Assembly: GCA_035578175.1 (NCBI GenBank)
Contig: JAQMRL010000007.1
Span: 44,955,391 to 45,019,390 of the forward strand
Origin: Catonia carolina
Taxonomy: Eukaryota; Arthropoda; Insecta; Hemiptera; Achilidae
Direction: 5' to 3'
DNA length: 64,000 nucleotides
A program made the position numbers and the translations under genes. Position 1 is the stretch's first letter, and every line of letters begins with the position of its first letter. Below are positions 1 through 9,891 of this stretch, in pieces. A model generated the notes under the pieces. The model worked only from the letters and a program-made list of their open reading frames with translations, ran no database searches and was not told where the DNA came from.

Positions 1-155
1 CACACCTTGCTGCAACAGTAAGCTCCTTGCAGTAATCTTTCTTCTCATGTCTTTGCACTTATTAAATTTCATATCCTCCATTATCTCTTCTGAACTCTGG
101 TTCCTGAGCCTACCCTTCCCTCTCTTACCCAGCATTTCAGAATAAAAATTATTAA
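1..155 (-). pseudogene. non-LTR retrotransposon RT C-terminal fragment (tentative)
   Basis: Read on the minus strand, this stretch encodes a basic segment with GKRGKGRLRNQSSEEIMEDM followed by KDMRRK. That resembles the C-terminal tail of insect endonuclease-reverse transcriptase proteins, where a GKRGxGRPR-type motif precedes the last helix. It is short and runs out of the window, so no further domain supports it. The similarity is from memory of the family, and the assignment is weak. Confidence 0.35.
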
Positions 156-334
156 CAAAAACATTATCATATCTCTTCATCCATTTCATAAATTTTTATT
201 TCCTTAAAAGTCAAGTAAAAGATACTTTTAACTGAGGTTGTTTAGTTTGCAAGTGGGTTTTTTTTAGATTGAACCAACGGTGCAACTTGGTGGCAAGCAA
301 AACAAGTGACAGCTTATGAAAAGAAAGTAATTAA

Positions 335-914
335 CCCTTTCCACTCGTATTATGTTTGCACTGTGATTCCCCTCCACTTGTATTTATTTTATGATTTGTT
401 ATTTTATGTTTGACCCTATTACATTAATCATACGCATTATGTTGTTGTTAGTTTTAAGAGCGTGATATCCTTTTTATGTTTGTTATTATTTTAATGTTAA
501 TAATGATACATAAAAAATGCTTTTTCTCACCTAAAAACTTCGAAAGTATAACCTGCAAAACGGCTGTTGTAAAAACTAAGATAAAATAAACTGTGTTACT
601 AGAAATTGATACCTAAAACCTAATAAAAACACGCAAAATAATCTGAATATTATTTTTGTGAGAATTAGTTAACTAAAAACATTAAACTGATCTTAAAGTG
701 ACACAAAATACTGCAAACTAAACAACGCATGTTCACAATTAGGTTAGTTTGTTTACTTTTTAAAACATCCCGTAGAGGCCAGCACATTACAACAGCTTTG
801 TTGAACGCATATTTTCATACAAAATCAGCTGTGAAAACGGAGTCGGATGGGGTCCGACATACGAAACGGTAATACTATCGTGTCAGATCAGATCCGACAG
901 TCGAGTGGAAAGGG
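335..914. mobile_element. piggyBac-like non-autonomous element (TTAA target)
   Basis: A 580-bp element with terminal inverted repeats CCCTTTCCACTCG at the left and CGAGTGGAAAGGG at the right, flanked on both sides by TTAA (331-334 and 915-918). TTAA duplication plus termini beginning CCCTTT are the hallmarks of the piggyBac superfamily. The interior is AT-rich with no long open frame, so it is a MITE-like derivative. A GTCGGATGGGGTCCGAC-type short palindrome lies near the right end. Confidence 0.8.
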
Positions 915-918
915 TTAA

Positions 919-1829
919 AGATGTTTTTACTAAAATCTTGCCTAAAAAGATGATGGTGTGTATAATAATTATTGTGTCAAAAATTTGTCTATGCTTGTGA
1001 ATTACCTTATGGACAATAGTGAAGTTTTCCATGTCAGATAAGGGCATTCAGTAAATAAGAATTCTTTTGTTATTAGCAACCAATACTATTTATGAAATTA
1101 TATTTAATCTTATTTAGAGATTGAATGTATTATGTGAGACATCATCTTCTCTGTATTGTCATTTGTCAACATTCGAATGATTTTACCAGCCATCATCCAT
1201 CATATTCATGATTTATTGATGAAAATTATAATTTAAATTCAGTAAAGTTAGGAATAGTTTGGTGAATACATTTGATAATCTGTAAAATCTGGCCTAAGTT
1301 TTTCATATAAACACAAATATGTAATGAGGGATTTTGTAGTATGAGCTGCAAAGTGATCCTCTATAATAGAAAAATAATGAATGCATCGGCAAGACATTTT
1401 AAAAATATTATGAAATCACCTGTTGAGTGATCGAATCACTTATATTGCATTAACCCTTGTAAAGTCTGGTGCATCATGAAACAATTTTGTGACAACTTAA
1501 AATCATGAATTTAATATTTGACTGTCGAGTGTCTTTTTATGTGCATTGTATCTCTCCTTGTATATTTTTGCACTGTGATTTCACTTAGCTAAAGGTGATT
1601 TGAACTGGTGCTTAAGCAGTCAAGTATGAATGACAGCTGAAACTTTCACATATTGCCTTTAGCCCGCCTCTTTGATAAATGGTCAATTATAAGTACTGGA
1701 TGTCATCCTAAACGGATCACGTTGAAAGTGATGTAAAACAATGCTTCAAAATACATGGTCTATTAAATTTTCTGTTTGTGCTCATATGTTGTGTGCGTTT
1801 ATTCATGTTTGCTGTGTCATTGATAATAG
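919..1829. other. AT-rich non-coding stretch
   Basis: No exon, repeat copy or terminal inverted repeat is recognised here. It directly precedes the first visible Hem exon and is most simply intron sequence of that gene. Confidence 0.5.
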
Positions 1830-1914
1830 GTTGTCAGCGAAATGGCATCAGCTGCTGGGCTTCCGTGTAAAGTTGATCCTACTTTAGCCGCTGCTCTTCG
1901 AAATCAAAAAAATG
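1830..1914 (+). CDS. Hem: Hem / NCKAP1, internal exon
   Basis: First visible exon of Hem (NCKAP1, Nap1), a large scaffold subunit of the WAVE regulatory complex that links Rac to Arp2/3 actin nucleation. It starts after an AG acceptor at 1828-1829 and ends at a GT donor at 1915. It encodes 28 codons plus one base, containing SEMASAAGLPCKVDP, which matches the SAAGLPC block near the C-terminus of NCKAP1. The ATG in the exon is internal; upstream exons lie outside the window. The leftover G joins the next exon to make GAG, so splicing phase agrees. The following 3.7-kb intron holds a pogo element and repeat fragments. Confidence 0.85.
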
Positions 1915-2242
1915 GTAATTATAAAGAACCAAATATTACTTTTATCGTGATCTTGTCTATTCAGGTATTACAGATGGGTACAATATTCACTTGAATACTA
2001 TTACAGCAGAACCTCGTTAACCTGGACCTCCTTAACCCAGACGTCCGGGTGACCCGGAACAGTTTTGGGGGAAAAAATTGTTTAAAGTAGTAAATGAAGA
2101 CTTGTTTTACTATGATATTATCAGTAGGTACATTTAATGTACCTACTAATCCTAATATTCCGACTTACTCGGAATTTTGGAATTCACTTGGCAGCAGACA
2201 AGTCATTCAACGCTCTCCTTCCCTTCTCTTTGAAAAAAAACT

Positions 2243-2588
2243 ATGATAAATCCATGGAAAAAGTTGTGGTTTGGTGTGTGTGACTTGCCAGAAAACAATA
2301 TAATTGAAGAAGAAGAAAAAACAAGTGTAGAAGAAGATTGTATAGAATTTTTTTTAAATATCGATGGCTGTTCCGATGTTAATAAAGACACTAAAAATTG
2401 GTTGCAAATTGACAATGACAGAGGTTATAAAACGATCACAGAGGGAGAAATTGTTGCATCATGCAGAAAATGAAAATGAAGAGGATTCAGGCAGTGTTGA
2501 TGAACCAGGTGTGGTTATGACCCAAGAAGAAGCAGTAGCAAACATTGGTAAATTGACGATTTATTTCAAGAGTAAAGCGAAAACATAA
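2243..2588 (+). pseudogene. pogo-type transposase C-terminal remnant
   Basis: Two overlapping open segments in different frames (2243-2473 and 2364-2588) look like one frameshifted acidic C-terminal region. The first has PWKKLWFG and EEEEKTSVEE; the second ends LTIYFKSKAKT and a stop. In pogo/Tigger proteins a weakly conserved acidic linker follows the DDE domain and a PCNA-binding peptide often lies at the end. Position 1 of the PIP-like octamer here is I rather than Q. No DDE residues are present, so it cannot be functional. Confidence 0.55.
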
Positions 2589-2824
2589 CCAAACGAGCTT
2601 CTAATGCTTAAGTGGATGTGAAATCACGCTGCTTGTAAGCGATACACAAAACTGAGGAAGAAAAAGCTCGCTGCCTTTTTTACTTCCGACTATTTCGTAA
2701 CTATATTGTATATAGTGTAGATACACACTGTATTTATGTGTTTTAGGTAAAAGTGTGCCGATTATAATTTATGAACTATATTAATGTCACCGATGGCGTC
2801 ATTAAGTGGCTAACCTTATCTGTT

Positions 2825-2848
2825 TGGTGGCCCTGAAAAGGGCCGTTT
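2825..2848 (-). promoter_or_regulatory. histone-mRNA-type 3' stem-loop
   Basis: On the minus strand the core is GGCCCTTTTCAGGGCCACCA, preceded by AAAC. This gives a 6-bp stem (GGCCCT/AGGGCC), the UUUC loop and the ACCA flank of replication-dependent histone mRNAs, the site bound by SLBP before U7-guided cleavage. A purine-rich AGATAAGG lies about 10 bases downstream, where a histone downstream element would be. No histone coding sequence is next to it. Confidence 0.8.
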
Positions 2849-3085
2849 ATGTGTGTGTCCGCCGGGGCGGACAGAGGTGTTTGATTGCCCTGAGAAGGGC
2901 CGGTTAAAACCTTAATAAATGGGTCTTGTGAAGGACCGTTGTGCTGGTCTTGAAGGAGAACGGTGGCGGCTGCTGCGTTGCTGGCTGCTGCAAGTCCCAG
3001 AGTATGTTTCTTCTTTATCTTGTGGATGTAGTCGATTGATCTTCGTCGGAGATGTAGAGCGTAATGATAAGCAGCTCAGTGCACT

Positions 3086-3096
3086 GCGCTTTTATA
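3086..3096 (-). promoter_or_regulatory. TATA box of the LTR-like element
   Basis: TATAAAAGCGC on the minus strand, followed about 31 bases later by TCATTA, an insect initiator-like sequence near 3065. Spacing fits a pol II core promoter inside an LTR. The equivalent place in the second copy (62127-62119) has only the degenerate TACAAAAAG. Confidence 0.5.
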
Positions 3097-3474
3097 GCTA
3101 CTGAGACCGCTGTGGTAGGGGGCGGTGAGTCGCTCGGCCTTGGTAACAAAGCCCTCTATCGGAAGGCAGCCGAAAGGTTTGTCAGGGTGCCGCTAAAGGG
3201 TTTGTCGCTGCGCCGCTAAAGGGCCCACCGTGCTGACAAAGGCCGGAAGAAGTATTAAAGGCTGGCAACACAGTAAATGATTAATTAAAAGGGGTGGCGA
3301 AGACATTAAAAATATTTTTGAGTACTATGTTCTTTTTTATCGTTTTTTCCTCATTCTCTGGATAACCTGGATTTTCGTTGACTCGGATCGGCCCCAGCCC
3401 CAGTTGATCCGGGTAAACGAGGTTCTTCTGTATGATCTGGTGAAAATATAATTCAGTATTTATCTATGGAAGTT

Positions 3475-3858
3475 GTTATGTCTGGTCAGTGCTGTTATAT
3501 GGTGTTGAAGGCTGGACTTCGAAGGTGGCTACGATGAACAACTTAGAAGCCTTTGAAATGTGGCCGTATTGTAGGATATTTAAAATAATGTAGACAGCTA
3601 AGAAATCAAATAAAGAATTTTTAAGGCTGGTGGGAAGAGACCGAGAATGCTTACCCTTGTCAAACGCAGGAAAACCGCATATCTAGGACACATAATGCGT
3701 AATCCAAAATATCAACTCCTACAGCTAATAATAGAGGGAAAGATCGAGGATAGGAGGGGAATCGGATGGAAGAAGTTGTCATGGCTTCATAATGTCAAGC
3801 AATGGACGAGACTGAAAACTGTGGGAAACCTTATATACACGGCAAGAAACAGAGAATA
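3475..3858 (+). pseudogene. non-LTR retrotransposon RT C-terminal fragment, frameshifted
   Basis: Conceptual translation gives YGVEGWTSK and EAFEMWPY in one frame, then RRKTAYLGHIMRN, LLQLIIEGKIEDRRG and SWLHNVKQWT in another. This is the signature of the C-terminal part of insect endonuclease-reverse transcriptase polyproteins (YGxExWT, EAFEMWxYRR, RRKxxYxGHIxR, KIExRRGxGR). A stop and at least one frameshift separate the pieces, and the endonuclease and polymerase parts are missing. It is a 5'-truncated, decayed insertion in a Hem intron. Confidence 0.8.
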
Positions 3859-4144
3859 GATGATTGAAGTGATTGCTAAAATCTACTAGTGGATAAGCAT
3901 TGGAAGTAGAAGAAGTTTATCTACATCCCGCTTATTCATACAAATCCATTATATGAGTCTTTATCACGTGATTTTTTTTAAAAGTACAGATTTAAAAATA
4001 AATTTTAACTGACTTGTGCTTCATGTATTTTCAAAGGTTTAGTGGATAATAAGGTTCCGATCAGAAAAAAATAAATAGAAAACAATATCTGTACTTAAAA
4101 AGCAATTTTCTTATGCAACTATTGGAATTTTATTTTTTTTATGT

Positions 4145-4432
4145 ATAGGAACTTAAACGATCTACAACTTTTATTTAGAGCATTTTTCTCTACAGAGCCT
4201 AGTTTAGCGTGAAAGAGTGATTTTCCGTATTTTTAAGCCAAACTGAGGTCGATTTTCATTTTATAAACTCTGCTGTAAGTCTTTTACTTATGATTAAAAT
4301 AAGGTTATATTTTTTTGAAGTTAGTTTTTTTGTTTATTTCTAATGTTTTATTACTAATGTTAGGTTACATTGGTCATTATTTGCATTGGCAAGAGAAAGT
4401 TGTGTGAGTGTTTCACACCAGATGTTTTTTAA
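4145..4432 (+). repeat. Repeat family A, 3' fragment
   Basis: Matches the 3' end of the repeat at 8911-9891, including GGCAAGAGAAAGTTGTGTGA and the terminal hairpin ending CACACCAGA. The 5' two thirds are missing. Confidence 0.75.
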
Positions 4433-5190
4433 AGTTGATGAACTCTAAACGTACCCATTGCCCCCTACCAACTTCATAGCTACCCAGTGACTTGGCAGCA
4501 ACGTTGCCAATACTTGCTCTTGTAGCTCTGCTATATATTTCATCAGCCATTTTTTTTGGCCTTTAAATTCCAATTATAACCTATGAACATATAACCAGCT
4601 GATTATATTATACAGTTTTGCATGTTAACATGCTCTGTAATCGACTTGTTCAGTACAGGATGCAAGACACGAGTGAACTACTGTGACTCTCTCTTCTTTT
4701 TGTTTAATCTGGAATTGTTTTCTGATATAATAAGCATGTTATAGTAGATTATATTTATAAATGATGATGATGATAATAATTGCGACAGTAATATGATCTA
4801 TAATTATTAACCGATTGTCTGTGGTGTGATTGATTGCTTTTTCGGTAATTATTTTTTTTGGTTGCGATCGAAGATGTAATGTTTCGTCTGTCATCAGAAC
4901 AAAAATGTAAAATATTTAATGATAATATTAATACAATATGCCTAAGTGCTCTTGCACGTGCTTGTTTCTTGCAAGAGTTTTATGTGTGCCAATGTTTATT
5001 AATAACTTTTGCATATCTCTGCTGCTGGATTTATTATTATTATTATTATGTAATGTATTGATTTTTTTACGAAGTGACTTTTTAAAAGTCCTAAATAAAT
5101 TATTTGTCTTTCTAATTTATATATAATTTTTTTGTATACCCGTTTGGGCCCCTATAATTGAAAAAAAATTATAAATAAATGAAGTTGCAT
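4433..5190. other. AT-rich Hem intron, no feature recognised
   Basis: Low-complexity AT-rich DNA with a short TTATTA run near 5030-5048. Open frames here are short and unlike known proteins. Confidence 0.5.
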
Positions 5191-5209
5191 TTAAAAAAAA
5201 AAAAAAAAA

Positions 5210-5281
5210 CTTGACATGTCCTATACTCCCTTTGGAGTCTCCAGGATGCAAGTAGCAAAAAAAAAAAAAAAAAAAAAAAAA
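5210..5281 (+). repeat. LINE 3'-tail fragment with poly(A)
   Basis: GACATGTCCTATACTCC, TGGAGTCTCCAGG and then a run of about 25 A. The same tail, in opposite orientation and next to RT coding sequence, is at 7843-7895, so this is a very short 5'-truncated copy of that non-LTR element. A second A-run precedes it. Confidence 0.6.
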
Positions 5282-5404
5282 TGCATGCGCATGTAATGTT
5301 TGTCACGCTGATACAATCTGACAACGCTGGCAAACATTCTGATTGGTCTAAATGTGTGGAACAGCAGAGTTTATAAACAGTGGAAAGCATTATAGTAGTT
5401 CTAG

Positions 5405-5455
5405 CGTAATAATTTCCAAACCTTAGCCAGGAATCGAACGTAGGACTGGCGGCGA
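5405..5455 (-). repeat. tRNA-derived SINE remnant
   Basis: On the minus strand GTTCGATTCCTGGCTAAGG contains a pol III B-box (GTTCGATTCC), and the following TTTGGAAATTATTA matches the SINE at 52655. The A-box half is lost. Confidence 0.45.
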
Positions 5456-5609
5456 GATTTTATTTTGTTGCTTCCACTTTGTTGTCATAATAAGTAATTA
5501 AGTGATGGGTAGTTTTATATTTTATGAAGAATCAAAACATGTTTAACATTCATTTACAATGATTGAATATATTATAGAATAACGTTATATTGTGTGTTAA
5601 ATTTTTCAG

Positions 5610-5833
5610 AGACTGATGAAGATGAGCATTTATTGGCGTGCTTGTTGATGGTTTTTGTAGCAGTATCCATTCCAAAACTGGCTCGAAATGAGAGTTCATT
5701 TTATAGAGCTTCATTAGAGGGTCACTCCAACAATATACATTGTATGGCTTCTGCGATTAATAACATATTTGGTGCCCTGTTTACCATCTGTGGTCAGGGT
5801 GATATTGAAGACAGAATGAAAGAATTTCTTGCG
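5610..5833 (+). CDS. Hem: Hem / NCKAP1, internal exon
   Basis: Exon of Hem (NCKAP1), a membrane-associated subunit of the pentameric WAVE complex controlling actin polymerisation. Acceptor TTTTTCAG ends at 5609 and the donor GTAAGT starts at 5834. The exon adds two bases to complete the split Glu codon, then 74 codons containing [36 protein letters not shown] and EDRMKEFLA. Vertebrate NCKAP1 has the same LLMVFVAVS, EGHxNNIHC and EDRxKEFLA blocks near its C-terminus. It ends in phase 0, matching the next exon. The flanking introns contain a pogo element on the left and a large palindrome on the right. Confidence 0.95.
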
Positions 5834-5935
5834 GTAAGTATGTTTTTTGTAAAATAATTGTTTATTTGTTTTACCAATTTTATGTGTAGTCATCTGTCTG
5901 TATTTGTACCCAGTATATCAGTAAAAACATGTCTA

Positions 5936-7217
5936 CTGTCGATTTCTTTATTATAGATAACCGAGTTTGGAGCATTGTTTCTTCAAAACCGTTTGTTCAA
6001 TTTTAACGTACTATACACCAAAATTTACCTAATGTCAATCTGCGTTGTTACATGTAAGTTCCATATTTTTAGCGTTTTTTGATATTCCAATATTAGGATG
6101 AGAAGAAAAATGAGCCGGTTTTTTTGTTGCTGTAACACATTAAATGCTTTTAGAGGCTTATAACTCAAAAACCACTTGACCGATTTATTTGAGATTTCGT
6201 CGAAATATAAACTTGTATGTTGTTTTTTTACCTATGAAATTTCAGAATTGTAGCATACTTATATTTTGAGTTATTAGTAAAATTCTGAACCCTTGTTAAC
6301 TCCGTAAACACTCATTAATTCAGCAATTTCAAAAAACCATCATATTCACCATAAACAAATTAATTCAAATTCATTAATGTTATGGAACAGCGATTGACCA
6401 GTTATTTGGTAGAATTTTTTAGATATGTACATAATAGTAGATACTGCGGGGGGTGGAAGAAGCTTAACTATGTTGCCGCGTTGTAACTCGGTAGGCCTAC
6501 TACCTAATTTTATTACCCTACCTCCTTACCTGTCCTTCCAGCATACGAATAACAAACATGACAACCCAATGTTAATACCCATTCATGATTTACTTACAAT
6601 AGTCCACTAAACTACTAGTTGTATGTTACATCAGAAGACGACTTCAGCAGAAAGAGAAAAGAACGCAACCGATTAAAAGACGTGGCAACATTGTTAAGCT
6701 TCTTCCACTCCCTGCAGCATCTACCATTATTTAAATATTTAAAAAATTCTACCGAATAACTGGTCAATCGCTGTTCCATAATATTAATGAATTCTTTTAT
6801 ATCGAAAACAATGATTTTTTGAAATTGTTGAATTAATGAGTGGTTACGGAGTTAACAGGGGTTCAGAATTATACTAATAACTCAAAATTTAAATATGCTA
6901 TAAATCTAAAATTTTGTACGTACAATAACAACATACAGGTTAATATTCCGGCGAAATTTCAAATAAATCGGTTGAGCGGTGTTTGAGTTATAAGCCCCGA
7001 AACGCATCCAATGTGTTGCAGGAACGAAAAAACCGGCTCTTTTTTTCTTTTCTTCTTGATATCGCAATATTAAAAAAGCGGTAAAAATATGAAACTGACA
7101 TGTAAAAACGCAGATTGAAATAAGCTAAATTTTGGTGTACAGTATATTCAAATTGAACAAGCGGTTTCGAAGAAAGAAGGCTCCAAACTCAGGTATCTAT
7201 AATAAAGAAACCGGCAG
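5936..7217. mobile_element. large palindromic (foldback-like) element
   Basis: Two inverted arms of about 540 bp (5936-6480 and 6681-7217) flank a 200-bp spacer. The outermost matching blocks are TTTCTTTATTATAGATA on the left and its complement on the right. Arms share many landmarks (AATTCTGAACCC, ATTGACCAGTTATT) with perhaps 15-20% divergence. No open frame of note. It lies in the Hem intron between 5834 and 7685. A foldback transposon, or two inverted copies of one element joined, would both fit; no clear target duplication is seen. Confidence 0.75.
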
Positions 7218-7685
7218 AAGGTGCTTGATATTCACATTGGACCAGAAAATTAAATGGTTCTTATTCATGTTTAGAAAAGTGTTTTAATATTGTAATTTTA
7301 ATCTTCTGAACTTGTTAAATATGTTATTAATTTGCTTGACATAAATTTATTCATTTCTTGAAATAAAGAAATTATAAACATGAATCATATTTGTAACATT
7401 TTGCAGAATACATGAACACCACTCATATTGAACTTGCTTTTCAAAATTCAAAATGAAACAAGAAGAACACCACTTGAATTCCTCTTATCTGTCTTCACAG
7501 CTTTCATATAATTAATTATCAACCTCTGCTTCCTCCTTTTTCACATTAAATTAATCGTTCTGTTGTTCCTTTTCCAAAATTTCAGTTAACTATCTTCCCC
7601 TGCTACTTTATTATTTTTAAGTTTTTCAAAAAATATCTTCAAGAAACATGCACAAGTTTATTGTTATTATCTGTGTTTATTTCAG
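7218..7685. other. Hem intron, AT-rich
   Basis: Nothing recognised except a pyrimidine-rich approach to the acceptor TTATTTCAG at 7677-7685. Confidence 0.5.
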
Positions 7686-7775
7686 TTGGCGTCTTCCAGT
7701 TTACTGCGTTTAGGTCAAGAAGCAGACCGTGAAATTACAAGAAATAGAGAGTCTGTGTATCTGCTGCTCGATCAG
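7686..7775 (+). CDS. Hem: Hem / NCKAP1, internal exon
   Basis: A 30-codon exon between acceptor TTTCAG (ending 7685) and donor GTGTTG (7776), phase 0 at both ends. It encodes [18 protein letters not shown] and [12 protein letters not shown], matching NCKAP1 (LASSSLLKIGQ..., [12 protein letters not shown]) directly after EDRMKEFLA of the previous exon. The following intron is 5.7 kb and contains the mariner element. Confidence 0.93.
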
Positions 7776-7842
7776 GTGTTGTATTAGTTTTTCAATTTGT
7801 CCCTGTGAGTGTTTGAGTGTTGTGTATTTATTTGATATGGTG

Positions 7843-8170
7843 GCATTTTTTTTTTTGCGCCCTGGAGGCTCCAGGAGGAGTATAGGACATGTCAGCTATA
7901 ACATCTGAAATACATGTAAGAAACACACAATGTACCACTACTATCAAGAAAGAAATTCTTGTACGCTATAAAAAGTTTCACCGATCAAGTAATTTTTCAG
8001 ATTCCTTTTAAAGGAATTCAAATCCTCACAACATTTTAAAAATTGGGGTAATTTATTCATGAATTTTCTCCCTGCATAAGTAGGTTTTTGTTCAAACAAT
8101 TTTGTGGAGTGATTAGCCACATAATAATCATTTCTGTTTCTCGTGTTATGAACACGACATGGCATGTGAA
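7843..8170 (-). pseudogene. non-LTR retrotransposon 3' end (Jockey/CR1-like), 5'-truncated
   Basis: On the minus strand a 73-codon open segment has HNTRNRNDYYV, YAGRKFMNKLP, FKRNLKNYLI and YSVQEFL. This is the usual C-terminal end of insect Jockey/CR1-type reverse transcriptases (NTRNK, GxKLYNxLP, FKxxLKxYL, FYSxxEFL). After the stop comes a 3' UTR with GACATGTCCTATACTCC and a run of about 11 A, complementing T at 7846-7856. Upstream the reading frame is quickly lost, as in a 5'-truncated insertion. It lies in the last Hem intron, antisense to the gene. Confidence 0.8.
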
Positions 8171-8910
8171 CTCAGGCGCTGAGGGTTTTACTCCGATCAA
8201 ATGACACCAACCATTAATTGATATCCATCCCACTTGTTACAATCTCCGTTCTCAGTTAACAGACGAAGATAGGTGAACTGATGTTTGTACCTCCAATCTA
8301 CACCTGTTGGATTAATCAGGGCATCACTTAACCGTCCTCATATTTCTGTGCCAACCAACGATCCAGGATAAGGACTGGGTTGAATAAACAGAATACAGTG
8401 TTAATTGGATGATTATTATTTTCCTGATAATAACAATTTGAACCTGACATTGATTTTTTACTAGAGTCAGGTTTGCTTAACTGGGGAAGTATTAGTATTA
8501 GAGATTTGCTGTAGCGGCTTTCTTGTAAATGTCCTGAGTGGCTACCCATAAAAGTTATTGACTTTAATAGTATCTACTACCATTTTAATAGAAAAAATTC
8601 TTGTGACTCCAGTTTTCATAAGTTACTATAGTCGTTTGCACGTTAAGTTGACACAGTGGAGCAGTATAGGACAGTGTATTTCTTATGGGGCTCTGACTGC
8701 TACTAGCACATACACAAACATCGGCTTTGTAGATCAATCAATGCCATCATAACATTCCCCTCCTCCGCGCCCCATCGATAACAAACATTTATAATTCAGA
8801 GTAGTCTATGTGACCATTAATAAATAATTAACACTATAAGTTTATAATACTCAACTTCATACGCGGATTACAAATGTGAAATATTTTTCCCGATATCTGT
8901 ACTGGGAAAG
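8171..8910. other. Hem intron, no feature recognised
   Basis: Mixed AT-rich sequence; short open frames only, none resembling known proteins. Confidence 0.45.
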
Positions 8911-9048
8911 ACTTTTTACTTTCTCTTGCCTATATGAATATATAGGAAGGAAAGTATTGTTTTCATGTCGATTTTTCGAAATCGAGTTTTCACCGGATCT
9001 ATACGTTTTCAGACCCCCTGAACCCAAAAAACATGTTTTTAGCGATTG

Positions 9049-9080
<32 letters not shown>

Positions 9081-9891
9081 CTGTGTGTGTGTGTGTCTGT
9101 GTGTGAACAGAATATCTCAAGAACGGAACGTCGTACGAACTTGAAACTTGAAACTTAAGTTACATACCACTACCGGACGCGACACGAACATTTTCATCAA
9201 AATCGGTCAACCGGAAGTAGTAGTTTATTCGTATAATTTTTCAGTTTTTTGCGATTTTCTCAAAAACTGGTCCTACGATTTTTTTTAAAATCACCTATTT
9301 TACTCAATTTTTTATTCTCTACAAGATAGGGTAGGCGCCATGTTTGCTGAAATTCTCGGTGAGGCTGTTTTCACGTAAAAACGTTGTTTTTTTAAGATTA
9401 CGGCTTTAATATAAATTTTAGCGCAAAAACTTATATAATAAAAGTTGTAGAGAATTTAAAAACCTACAACTTTTATTTCAAACATTTTTTTGTATAACGC
9501 TTAGTTTAGCGGTAATTTGCGATTTTCTGTTTTTTTTCTCACGAAAACGTGAGAAAAATCGATTTTTTTAACATTTCGGCCTTAGTATGCATTTTACGAC
9601 AAAAGTGTATATAATTAAATTTATAGAAAATTAAAAGATCTACAACTTTTATTTAAAGCATTTTTCTCTACAGAGCCTAGTTTAGAGAGAAAGAGTGATT
9701 TTCCGTATTTCTAAACCAAACTGAGGTTGATTTTCATTTTGCGTCTTTCACTCATGATTAAAATTAGGTTATGTTTATTGAGGTTAGTGATTTGTTTATT
9801 TCTTATGTTTTATTACTAATGTTAGGTTTATTGTTAATTATTTGCACTGGCAAGAGAAAGTTGTGTGAGTGTTTCACACCAGATTTTTAGA
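8911..9891 (+). repeat. Repeat family A, full-length copy
   Basis: About 980 bp, found at least eight times in this window. It begins CTTTTTACTTTCTCTTGCC and ends GGCAAGAGAAAGTT plus a small hairpin GTGTGA-gtgt-TTCACAC and CCAGA. The 13-bp ACTTTCTCTTGCC is inverted near both ends, suggesting a DNA element, and the hairpin close to the 3' end recalls Helitron termini, so the class is unresolved. It includes a (GT)n tract at a fixed internal place (9051-9104) and several TACAACTTTTATTT blocks. It has no coding capacity. Confidence 0.75.
9051..9104 (+). repeat. (GT)n microsatellite inside repeat family A
   Basis: About 54 bp of GT interrupted by two CT steps. Two other copies of the family carry GT/CA tracts at the same place. 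Confidence 0.9.

Larger units (their letters stand above)
2785..3305 (-). mobile_element. solo LTR-like element with histone-type 3' stem-loop (copy 1)
   Basis: A 521-bp insertion in the pogo element, with ends TGTCACC...GAAGACA (TG...CA) and a 4-bp target duplication TTAA (2781-2784, 3306-3309). In minus orientation it has a TATA box TATAAAAGCGC (3096-3086), an initiator-like TCATTA about 30 bases downstream, and a perfect histone-mRNA stem-loop at 2848-2825 followed by ACCA. No AATAAA or ATTAAA occurs on that strand. Its U3-like part (3100-3305) closely matches the copy at 61660-62294. A solo LTR is the best reading; a short TIR transposon is the alternative. Confidence 0.65.
2004..3430 (+). 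mobile_element. pogo/Tigger-type DNA transposon, degenerate
   Basis: A 1427-bp element with inverted termini (left CAGCAGAACCTCGTTAACC, right GGGTAAACGAGGTTCTTCTG), flanked by TA on both sides (2002-2003, 3431-3432), as in Tc1/mariner/pogo elements. The plus strand keeps pieces of a transposase C-terminus: an acidic stretch (2243-2473) and, in another frame, a tail ending IGKLTIYFKSKAKT before a stop near 2587, like the C-terminus of pogo/Tigger transposases. The catalytic domain is absent. A 521-bp LTR-like element (2785-3305) is nested inside. The element sits in a Hem intron. Confidence 0.8.

Noticed and set aside
2825..3305. A histone gene on the minus strand
   Set aside because: The stem-loop and TATA box suggested one, but no histone coding sequence lies between them in any frame, and the unit has element ends with a target duplication and a second copy.
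8328..8549. Minus-strand 73-codon frame in the Hem intron
   Set aside because: It precedes the LINE tail but shows no reverse-transcriptase motif; probably not coding.
8857..9120. Open frames across the GT tract (both strands)
   Set aside because: They consist mainly of Val-Cys or Thr-His dipeptide runs produced by the microsatellite and fall inside a non-coding repeat copy.
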